Of a stretch of 13,228 bases of DNA, positions 1 to 5,963 are shown piece after piece. The notes beneath the pieces are model-generated. The model saw nothing but the letters and a program-made list of their open reading frames with translations. It was not told the DNA's origin and made no database searches. Positions within the stretch are counted from its first letter, which is position 1. Every line of letters starts with the position of its first letter. Location: the NCBI GenBank assembly GCA_937926175.1, contig CALANV010000052.1, forward strand, positions 1-13,228. The letters are read 5' to 3'. Both the position numbers and the translations under genes were made by a program. The DNA is from an uncultured Rhodospirillales bacterium (lineage in GTDB: Bacteria; Pseudomonadota; Alphaproteobacteria; CACIAM-22H2).

Positions 1-25
1 GTACGGGATCCGGGACGGTGAAACG

Positions 26-129
26 GTGGGACAGTGGGACAGTGGGACAGTGGGATAGTGGGACAGTGGGATAGTGGGACAGTGGGATAGTGGGACAGTG
101 GGACAGTGGGACAGTGGGACAGTGGGACA
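26..129. repeat. 13 tandem copies of an 8-bp unit, GTGGGACA/GTGGGATA
   Basis: Thirteen contiguous 8-bp units, all GTGGGACA except copies 4, 6 and 8, which read GTGGGATA. Copies 3 to 8 therefore form a 16-bp higher-order repeat, which suggests growth by unequal exchange or slippage. Each unit supplies a GGG run separated by 5 bases from the next, which fits the usual G-quadruplex pattern on the plus strand. The last unit runs into a perfect 12-bp palindrome, GGGACATGTCCC, at 124-135. Plus-strand ORFs here only translate the repeat (Gly-Gln-Trp-Asp-Ser-Gly-Thr-Val) and are not genes. Confidence 0.97.
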
Positions 130-135
130 TGTCCC
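124..135. repeat. 12-bp perfect palindrome at the end of the repeat tract
   Basis: GGGACATGTCCC is its own reverse complement and joins the last 8-bp unit to unique sequence. It may be the ancestral element from which the GTGGGACA array grew, or the end of a dispersed intergenic element. The palindrome is seen directly; any role is inference. Confidence 0.8.
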
Positions 136-163
136 CCTGCTTGCGTGGCTTCGCCCCGCCGAA

Positions 164-343
164 TCAAAACGCCCGCGCGGGGGCCAGGACCCGGCGGGCG
201 CAGTTCTCCTTGCCGAAATTCCACTCCAGATCGTTGTCGGCGTCAATGCACTTTGTTCTTCCGGGTTCCTCTTTCCGGAATCCGCCCGAGTGGGATACAT
301 CATCTTCGCTTGACCGCCCTCGCGCCCGAACGCCACGGCCCAT
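164..343 (-). CDS. Possible small ORF or gene remnant with a two-Cys segment (59 codons)
   Basis: An open frame downstream of the Tim44 gene, between it and the 8-bp repeat. Its C-terminal part reads like real protein: residues about 31-46 run KCIDADNDLEWNFGKENC, with two cysteines 15 apart, acidic and aromatic residues, and AT-richer codons (AAA, GAA, AGA, ACA, AAG) than the neighbours. The N-terminal part is arginine-rich and looks like GC-rich noise, and the ATG at 343 has no convincing ribosome binding site. It could be the tail of a broken gene or chance. I do not recognise the family. Confidence 0.2.
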   Translation of the reverse strand: MGRGVRARGRSSEDDVSHSGGFRKEEPGRTKCIDADNDLEWNFGKENCARRVLAPARAF

Positions 344-396
344 AGCCTGTCGTCGGCCGGGCCGTATCGGGCGGGCGTTCAAGAGTCGGCCGGGCG

Positions 397-1356
397 TCAG
401 CCCGTCTGTTGAATGGCAGCGAGGCGCCACGCGCCGCCGGGCCGGCGGGCGAACGTCCACACCTCCGTCGTTTCGACCGGAACTTCGCGGCTGCCTTTGA
501 TGACCGTCCCGTCCCCGGTCGAGACGGTGTAATCGAGCGCCGACCAGCGCATCGCCACCGTGGCGTAGTCGAAGCCGTCCTCGTGCCAGGACTCGACGAC
601 GTCGCCCTGGAGGAAGCGGACGTTCTCGACCCGGTTTCGCCGTTCGCGCGCGGCCTCCGCCTCGTAGGCCTCGGTGAAGTTGTCGAGCATTTCCGGGGTC
701 AGCATCTGCCCGAGCGTCGTGAAGTCGCCGTCGCTCCAGGCCGCCTGGATGGCCGCAAGGCTGCGCTCGAAGCTCTGGAGATCCGCATCCGTGATGCCGA
801 TCTCGTCCACGGCGGCCGGCGGTACCCGGCGCGCGCCGCCGAGGTCGAGCGGCTTCACGTCCGGTACGTGACCGTCGAATGGCATGCGCGGCGCGGCGGC
901 GCCGACGTAGGCGGACTGTGGCCGTGCGCGCCGGATCATGTTCAGGGCGAACCATGCGAGACCGCCGATCAGCGCGAACTGCAGCAGGACGCCCAGCAAC
1001 CCGGCAAACCCGAGCGCACCATCGAACAGGCCGTGGCCCAGCAGCAGGCCGATCAGGCCGGCGCCGATCAGCCCGCCGAAGAGCCCGCCCAGGAAAGGAT
1101 TACGCTGGAAGAACGGCGACGGCGCGCCGGGCTGCGCCGGTGCCGGACGGCTCGCCGTCGGCTGAGTCTGCTCCTGGGTCGCGCGCCGCTCGATCGGGCG
1201 GACCGTGGGGGCGGTCGGCGTCGCTGGCACGCTCTGAAAAGTGCGGGAGCCACGGCTGCCGAAACTCTTGCCGCCGCCGGCCCGTGCTTCGGCAAGCGCA
1301 GGGGCGAGCGCGAGGGCGGCAGCGAGGAACAATGCCGTGACGTTTCTGATCTTCAT
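397..1356 (-). CDS. Tim44-like domain protein, exported or membrane-anchored (319 aa)
   Basis: Bacterial relative of the Tim44/TIM44-like family; the mitochondrial member helps tether the import motor, while the bacterial role is poorly defined. Residues 1-25 form a signal peptide (basic start, Ala/Leu core, likely cleavage near AEA/RA). A Ser/Pro/Thr/Gln linker follows to about 80, then a Gly/Leu-rich hydrophobic stretch at about 88-140 that can make one or two membrane passes. The Tim44-like fold occupies about 185-318 (ERSLAAIQAAWSDGD, later the EVWTFARR and GAWRLAAIQQ strands). The frame is open upstream to 2061, but the ATG at 1356 is chosen because it gives the signal peptide and has an AGGA 9 bases upstream; the extension overlaps alkB. 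It is divergent from alkB across 180 bp. Family assignment is from recalled sequence character. Confidence 0.85.
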   Translation of the reverse strand: MKIRNVTALFLAAALALAPALAEARAGGGKSFGSRGSRTFQSVPATPTAPTVRPIERRATQEQTQPTASRPAPAQPGAPSPFFQRNPFLGGLFGGLIGAGLIGLLLGHGLFDGALGFAGLLGVLLQFALIGGLAWFALNMIRRARPQSAYVGAAAPRMPFDGHVPDVKPLDLGGARRVPPAAVDEIGITDADLQSFERSLAAIQAAWSDGDFTTLGQMLTPEMLDNFTEAYEAEAARERRNRVENVRFLQGDVVESWHEDGFDYATVAMRWSALDYTVSTGDGTVIKGSREVPVETTEVWTFARRPGGAWRLAAIQQTG

Positions 1357-1498
1357 CGAGCGAATCCTGTCCAAGGCCAAATGAGCGCGGGGATCATAGG
1401 CGAAACCGCGCCGATTCCGAAGACCCGTCGGTGCCACTGCCGATCCGACGTCGTCCCCCGCGGCATCCCGTAGACCGTTCTTCCTATATAGTGTCGCG

Positions 1499-1526
1499 AA
1501 CGGCAGCAGGAGAACGGCAGCAGGAG
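1499..1526 (+). repeat. 14-bp perfect tandem duplication carrying the alkB ribosome binding site
   Basis: AACGGCAGCAGGAG occurs twice head to tail (1499-1512 and 1513-1526). The second AGGAG lies 10 bases before the GTG start of the AlkB gene, so the duplication doubles the Shine-Dalgarno sequence. Both copies are seen directly; an effect on translation is inference. Confidence 0.9.
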
Positions 1527-1536
1527 CACAGGAACC

Positions 1537-2199
1537 GTGGTCGCGAGCGGCTTCTACCATCTGAAAGGCTTCGCGCGCGAACGCATCGGCGATCTCGTCG
1601 CAGCCGTCGAGGCGGTCGTCGCCGCGGCGCCGTGGCTGAGCGCGACGACGCCGGGCGGTCAGAAGATGAGCGTCAGGATCACGTCGTGCGGCCTTGCCGG
1701 CTGGTGGAGCGACCGGGCGGGCTATCGCTATGTGCGCCGGCACCCCGAAACCGGTGCGCCGTATCCCGCAGTGCCCGCGCCGATCGCGGTGGTCGTGCGC
1801 GAATCGCTCGGCGCGATCGGCTACGAACGTCCCTACCATCTCGATGCCTGCCACATGAACCTCTATCGCGACGGGGCGAAGCTGGGGCTTCACCGCGACG
1901 CCGACGAGCACGACCTCGCTGCGCCGATCGTGTCGATCTCGCTGGGCGATTCGTGCGAGTTCGTGATGGGCGGCCCGAACCGCAAGGACAGGGTCGAGAG
2001 CCTGCTGCTGCATTCGGGCGACGTCGTCGTACTGGCAGGAGCGGCGCGCAACTGCTTCCACGGCGTCAGGCGCGTGTTCTACGGCAGCGACATGCTGATG
2101 CCCGGCACCCGCATCAACCTGACCGCGCGCCAGGTGTGGCCGACGGCGACGCCGCGGCCGGTCGAACCGGTCTACGTTCCGCCTGCGGACGGCCGGTGA
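1537..2199 (+). CDS. alkB: AlkB-type alpha-ketoglutarate-dependent DNA dealkylase (220 aa)
   Basis: Fe(II)/2-oxoglutarate dioxygenase that oxidatively removes alkyl groups (1-methyladenine, 3-methylcytosine) from DNA or RNA in the cytoplasm. The length matches E. coli AlkB (216 aa) and the key residues keep the same spacing. The iron ligands are H119, D121 and H175 (GLHRDADE and CFHGV). N108 and Y110 (MNLY) and R192 and R198 (TRINLTARQ) match the 2-oxoglutarate-binding residues. The GGQKMSVRITSCG segment at 40-52 corresponds to the nucleotide-recognition region. The GTG start at 1537 is chosen for its AGGAG 10 bases upstream. The gene stands alone: no ada or alkA homologue is in the window, and no Ada-type operator is recognised. 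It converges on the 129-aa gene, with a 53-bp gap. Confidence 0.95.
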   Translation: MVASGFYHLKGFARERIGDLVAAVEAVVAAAPWLSATTPGGQKMSVRITSCGLAGWWSDRAGYRYVRRHPETGAPYPAVPAPIAVVVRESLGAIGYERPYHLDACHMNLYRDGAKLGLHRDADEHDLAAPIVSISLGDSCEFVMGGPNRKDRVESLLLHSGDVVVLAGAARNCFHGVRRVFYGSDMLMPGTRINLTARQVWPTATPRPVEPVYVPPADGR

Positions 2200-2248
2200 C
2201 GAGACGACGGGCGTGACGGCCGATCAGCCGGATTGCCGCACGACCTTC

Positions 2249-2262
2249 CGCCTTAAAAGGCG
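2249..2262. repeat. Short inverted repeat between convergent genes
   Basis: CGCCTT-AA-AAGGCG spans the stop codon of the minus-strand 129-aa gene, just past the end of alkB. It could form a small hairpin ending one or both convergent transcripts, but no T-tract follows on either strand. Confidence 0.3.
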
Positions 2263-2642
2263 AGACCAACCGCCGCCGGATTCACCGACGCATCCTGCGC
2301 CGCCTCGCGCCGCAAGATGATCCGGCAGGCATCGGTGCAGACGCGATCCTCGGTGAGGACATTGGCGGCGTAGCCGGTCTTCTCTTCGTGGGCGACGACA
2401 TGCCGGGCGATGGTGCGCGCGACCGCGGTGTCGCCGTGGACATTGCGCAGTCGCAGTTCGACGACGGGACGACCGGTGACGGCGAACCATTCGCCGAGCG
2501 CGATCGCGAAGATCTCGTCGTCGCCGCGACGGATTTCACCGTTAAGCTCGATCTCGTAGTTGCGGAGCACGATCTCCGCCGCGCCGGCCGGCGTGCCGAC
2601 ACCAAGTCCTGCCGCCAGGAGGGCGGCCGGGAGGGCGCGCAT
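2253..2642 (-). CDS. Small exported protein, possibly a degenerate ClpP-like periplasmic protein (129 aa)
   Basis: No confident family. The first 21-22 residues are a signal peptide with cleavage likely at AGA/AEIV, so the protein is probably periplasmic. The ATG at 2642 has GAGGTG 7 bases upstream. The mature part keeps an order of elements I associate with the periplasmic ClpP-like group (COG3904 type): a beta strand (VELRLRN), a G-D turn with a helix of the ARTIARHVV type (about 70-83), a T-G-Y-A strand, then a two-Cys loop, CTDAC, at 102-106. In active members this loop is C-x-S-A-C with the nucleophilic Ser; here Ser is replaced by Asp, and the chain ends soon after. Inference: a truncated or catalytically dead relative. 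C102 and C106 could form a disulfide. Confidence 0.7.
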   Translation of the reverse strand: MRALPAALLAAGLGVGTPAGAAEIVLRNYEIELNGEIRRGDDEIFAIALGEWFAVTGRPVVELRLRNVHGDTAVARTIARHVVAHEEKTGYAANVLTEDRVCTDACRIILRREAAQDASVNPAAVGLAF

Positions 2643-3175
2643 GGAAAGTCACCTCGGATTGCAGGTGGGCCCGAGGATGCGCGACAAACCTTACCGAACG
2701 GTGGATGCCGAAGGATCCGTTCGGGATGAACCATCCGCAACAGGGATCGGCCAAGCCGACCCGAATGGTTCAGCTTGCACCGAAGATGCGGACGCGCCGG
2801 CGGTCGACGCCGATTGACAACGAGGCTGGCCGTGCCGCACCATCAAACATTGCCGGTCGCAGCGCATTGAAGCCGGCGACCGCGGCGTGTGTGCGGTGTC
2901 ACCTTCGACGTCGCGACGGCTTGGACCGGCGACGCGGGAGACACGACAGTGGCAAATGCGACGTCACGCATCCGTGCAGGCATGAGCCCCGCTCACCCGA
3001 GCGTCCCTTGGACCGCTCGGGGGATTCGTGCGGTGTCCTGATCGGGCTGGACGACGCCATGGCGAAGAGCCGCCGGACGCAGCAGAGACGATCGTCCGGC
3101 AAAAAAGGCCGACGATAAAAAAGACAATCGCCTCAATTCATGTCCGTCGCCTTTGGGGGCAGGGATGAATGAGGG
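2643..3175. other. Gene-free stretch upstream of the cox operon
   Basis: This 533-bp region holds the leaders of the 129-aa gene (-) and the cox operon (+). Visible elements are an 8-bp perfect inverted repeat, CCGAACGG/CCGTTCGG, at 2694-2724; a TTGACA at 2814-2819 with no good -10 partner; a bulged hairpin with an A6 loop at 3091-3116; and a 19-codon basic ORF at 3059-3118. I found no convincing sigma-70 promoter, FNR box or RNA gene. The long leader suggests regulated transcription of the oxidase, but this is inference. Confidence 0.5.
2694..2724. promoter_or_regulatory. Inverted repeat, possible operator upstream of the 129-aa gene
   Basis: CCGAACGG (2694-2701) and CCGTTCGG (2717-2724) are perfect reverse complements separated by 15 bases, about 50 bp upstream of the ATG at 2642. 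The arm-to-arm distance of 23 bp is about two helical turns, as for a dimeric regulator. Equally it could be a hairpin in the leader RNA. Confidence 0.3.
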
Positions 3176-4024
3176 ATGGCCGTAGCGCTCATACTGGTTC
3201 TGATCGTTGCCGGCTCGGTGCTGTTCCACCTTCTGAGCCCGTGGTGGTGGACGCCGATCGCGTCGAACTGGGGCTACATCGACGACACGATCACCATCAC
3301 GTTCTGGATTACCGGGATCGTCTTCGCCGCCGTCGTCCTGTTCATGGCCTATTGCATCTACCGCTTCCGGCATCAGCCGGGGCGGCGGGCGGTGTACGAG
3401 CCCGAGAGCCGGAAGCTGGAATGGTGGCTCACCATCGTGACCGGGCTGGGCGTTGCGGCCATGCTGGCGCCCGGCCTGTTCGTCTGGCACCAGTTCATCG
3501 CGGTGCCGAAGGATGCGACCGAGTTCGAGGTCGTCGGCCAGCAATGGCTGTGGAACTTCCGTCTTCCGGGCAAGGACGGCCGTCTGGGCGCCGTCGATAC
3601 GCGGCATGTCAGTGCCGACAATCCGCTGGGCCTGGATCCGGACGATCCCAACGCGCATGACGACCTGGTGATCGAGGGCGGCGACCTGCACCTCGAGATC
3701 GGCAAGCCGGTCAAGCTGCTGCTCCGCTCCATCGACGTCCTGCACGATTTCTACGTGCCCGAGTTCCGGGCCAAGATGGACATGGTGCCGGGCATGGTCA
3801 CCTATGTCTGGTTCACGCCCATCAGAACCGGAACCTTCGAAATCTTCTGCGCGGAGCTGTGCGGCGTCGGTCATGCCGACATGCGCGGCCGCGTCGTCGT
3901 CGATACCGAGCAGAATTACCAGGCGTGGCTGCGGGAGCAGAAGACGTTCAGGCACATGTCGGCGCGCGCCGGGGCGCGCATCGACGCAAGCGAAGACGCC
4001 GGAAAAGAAAGCAAGACCGAGTGA
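3176..4024 (+). CDS. coxB: Cytochrome c oxidase subunit II with CuA site (282 aa)
   Basis: Takes electrons from cytochrome c at the binuclear CuA centre on the periplasmic face and passes them to subunit I. The CuA ligands are all present: H190, C225, E227, C229, H233 and M236 (CAELCGVGHADM). The aromatic electron-entry segment QQWLWNF lies at 122-128. Hydrophobic segments at about 1-20, 39-62 and 83-104 suggest three membrane passes, one more than the classical two; the first may act as an uncleaved signal. No cytochrome c domain is fused at the C-terminus, which ends in a charged tail. The ATG at 3176 is the only upstream start, since a stop lies at 3170-3172; a G-rich Shine-Dalgarno (GGGGGCAGGGA) precedes it by about 10 bases. 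First gene of a coxMNOP-like operon (coxM equivalent). Confidence 0.96.
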   Translation: MAVALILVLIVAGSVLFHLLSPWWWTPIASNWGYIDDTITITFWITGIVFAAVVLFMAYCIYRFRHQPGRRAVYEPESRKLEWWLTIVTGLGVAAMLAPGLFVWHQFIAVPKDATEFEVVGQQWLWNFRLPGKDGRLGAVDTRHVSADNPLGLDPDDPNAHDDLVIEGGDLHLEIGKPVKLLLRSIDVLHDFYVPEFRAKMDMVPGMVTYVWFTPIRTGTFEIFCAELCGVGHADMRGRVVVDTEQNYQAWLREQKTFRHMSARAGARIDASEDAGKESKTE

Positions 4025-4169
4025 CGGGGCGTCGCGTCGGATCGCGAACGACGTCCATGGCGGGGGCGCAAACGAGCGGATCGTACGATCGAGAGCCGAG
4101 GAAGGCCCCCATGGCCCCGCGCGCCCCATCGCGACGAACCCGCGAGCAGGAACGAGGAGGCTTGTCGAG
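4025..4169 (+). other. 145-bp gap between subunit II and subunit I genes
   Basis: Unusually long for this tight operon, where the other gaps are 9-12 bp. It contains a 12-bp palindrome, GATCGTACGATC, at 4079-4090 and the strong Shine-Dalgarno ACGAGGAGG at 4152-4160. The subunit I frame is open through the gap, but no start codon there has a convincing ribosome binding site. Confidence 0.5.
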
Positions 4170-5951
4170 ATGGTTCCATCTGGCGCAGTCGAAGGTGTCC
4201 TGCCCGGTACGGCCGAAGGCGTTCCGCCGGCTGAAGCAGATGACCTGGAGCTCTATCACCCGAAAAGCTGGGTGACGAAGTACGTCTTCTCGCAGGACGC
4301 CAAAGTCATCGCCATCCAGTACGCGGGCACGGCGCTGGCGATCGGATTCGTGGCCCTGGTGCTGTCGTGGCTGATGCGGCTGCAACTGGGCTTTCCCGGC
4401 GTCTTCGCCTTCATCGACGCGGCCACCTATTACCAGTTCATTACCATGCACGGCATGATCATGGTGATCTATCTGTTGACGGCGCTGTTCCTGGGCGGCT
4501 TCGGCAACTATCTCATCCCCCTGATGATCGGCGCGCGGGACATGGTGTTTCCCTACGTCAACATGCTGAGCTACTGGGTCTATCTGCTCGCGGTGCTGGT
4601 CCTGGTGGCGAGCTTCTTCATGCCGGGCGGCCCCACCGGCGCCGGTTGGACCCTGTATCCACCGCAGGCCATCCTCTCCGGCACGCCGGGCGGACAGGAA
4701 TGGGGCATCATCCTGATGCTCGTCTCGCTGATCCTGTTCATCATCGGCTTCACCATGGGCGGGCTGAACTACGTGGTGACGGTGCTGCAGGCGCGCACGC
4801 GAGGCATGACCTTGATGCGCATGCCGCTCACGGTGTGGGGAATCTTCACCGCGACCGTGCTGGCGCTGCTCGCCTTTCCAGCACTGTTCGTCGGCGCCGT
4901 GATGCTGCTGTTCGACCGGGTGCTGAACACCAGCTTCTTCATGCCGGCCCTCGTCGAGATGGGGCAGCGTCTGAACTACGATGGCGGCAGCCCGATCCTG
5001 TTCCAGCATCTGTTCTGGTTCTTCGGCCATCCCGAGGTCTACATCGTCGCGCTGCCGGCGTTCGGCATCGTCTCCGACCTGATCAGCACGCATGCGCGGC
5101 GGAACATCTTCGGCTATCGCATGATGGTATGGGCGATCGTGGCGATCGGCGCCCTCAGTTTCATCGTCTGGGCGCACCACATGTACGTCAGCGGCATGCA
5201 CCCGTGGTTCGGATTCTTCTTCGCCACGACGACGCTGATCATCGCCATTCCGACGGCCATCAAGGTCTACAACTGGATACTGACCCTGTGGCGGGGCGAC
5301 ATCCACCTGACCATTCCAATGCTGTTCGCGATCGCGTTCATCGTCACGTTCGTGAACGGCGGCCTCACGGGGCTCTTCCTCGGCAATGCGGTCGTGGACG
5401 TGCCGCTGTCGGATACCATGTTCGTCGTCGCCCATTTCCACATGGTGATGGGTGTGGCGCCAATCTTCGTGATCTTCGGAGCGATCTATCACTGGTATCC
5501 CAAGATCACCGGGCGAATGCTGGACGAGACGATGGGCAAGATCCACTTCTGGATCACGTTCATCGGCGCCTATGCGATCTTCTTCCCCATGCACTATGTC
5601 GGCCTGATGGGCGTGCCGCGCCGCTACTACGAGCTGGGCGAGACGGTCTCGAACCTGCATTCGTCCGACGCGCTGAACGCCTTCATCACCGTCGCGGCCC
5701 TGACCGTGGGGGCGGCCCAGATCCTGTTCCTGTTCAACCTGTTCTGGAGCCTGTCGCGGGGCAGGCAAGTCGGCGGCAATCCGTGGCGCGCCACGACGCT
5801 GGAATGGCAGACGCCCGAGACGCCACCACGGCACGGCAACTGGGGCAAGGAGCTGCCGGTGGTCTATCGCTGGGCCTACGACTACAACGTGCCGGGCGCG
5901 GATCAGGATTTCGTGCCGCAGAACCAGCCCACGATCACGCGGGCCGCGTAA
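4170..5951 (+). CDS. ctaD: Cytochrome c oxidase subunit I, A1-type heme-copper oxidase (593 aa)
   Basis: Catalytic subunit of the proton-pumping oxidase, reducing O2 to water at the heme a3-CuB centre. The low-spin heme ligands are H94 and H424, the heme a3 ligand is H422, and CuB is bound by H287, H336 and H337, with Y291 placed for the His-Tyr crosslink (GHPEVY). D-channel residues D124, N131 and E289 mark it as type A1; K365 is the K-channel lysine; the R484-R485 pair near the heme propionates is kept. About twelve hydrophobic helices are visible. Odd point: the Mg-site motif, normally HDT, reads SDT (S414, D415), and the next two residues are Met-Phe rather than Tyr-Tyr/Phe. The ATG at 4170 is chosen for its ACGAGGAGG 9 bases upstream, although the frame is open back to 3804. 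Equivalent to coxN of the coxMNOP type. Confidence 0.97.
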   Translation: MVPSGAVEGVLPGTAEGVPPAEADDLELYHPKSWVTKYVFSQDAKVIAIQYAGTALAIGFVALVLSWLMRLQLGFPGVFAFIDAATYYQFITMHGMIMVIYLLTALFLGGFGNYLIPLMIGARDMVFPYVNMLSYWVYLLAVLVLVASFFMPGGPTGAGWTLYPPQAILSGTPGGQEWGIILMLVSLILFIIGFTMGGLNYVVTVLQARTRGMTLMRMPLTVWGIFTATVLALLAFPALFVGAVMLLFDRVLNTSFFMPALVEMGQRLNYDGGSPILFQHLFWFFGHPEVYIVALPAFGIVSDLISTHARRNIFGYRMMVWAIVAIGALSFIVWAHHMYVSGMHPWFGFFFATTTLIIAIPTAIKVYNWILTLWRGDIHLTIPMLFAIAFIVTFVNGGLTGLFLGNAVVDVPLSDTMFVVAHFHMVMGVAPIFVIFGAIYHWYPKITGRMLDETMGKIHFWITFIGAYAIFFPMHYVGLMGVPRRYYELGETVSNLHSSDALNAFITVAALTVGAAQILFLFNLFWSLSRGRQVGGNPWRATTLEWQTPETPPRHGNWGKELPVVYRWAYDYNVPGADQDFVPQNQPTITRAA

Positions 5952-5963
5952 GGGGCGCGGGCC

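Noticed and set aside
74..500. Plus-strand ORFs with GQWDSGTV repeats
   Set aside because: They arise from translating the 8-bp DNA repeat, whose period is not a multiple of three; the ATG/GTG starts lie inside the array.
409..1473. Plus-strand frame opposite the Tim44 gene
   Set aside because: Arginine-rich shadow of a gene with a clear signal peptide and domain on the other strand; no ribosome binding site.
2814..2819. TTGACA as a -35 box for the cox operon
   Set aside because: No -10-like hexamer lies 16-18 bases downstream, and it is over 350 bp from the start of coxB.
3140..3151. 12-mer ATGTCCGTCGCC shared with 11907-11918
   Set aside because: A 12-base match between two places in 13 kb of GC-rich DNA is expected by chance, and flanks do not match.
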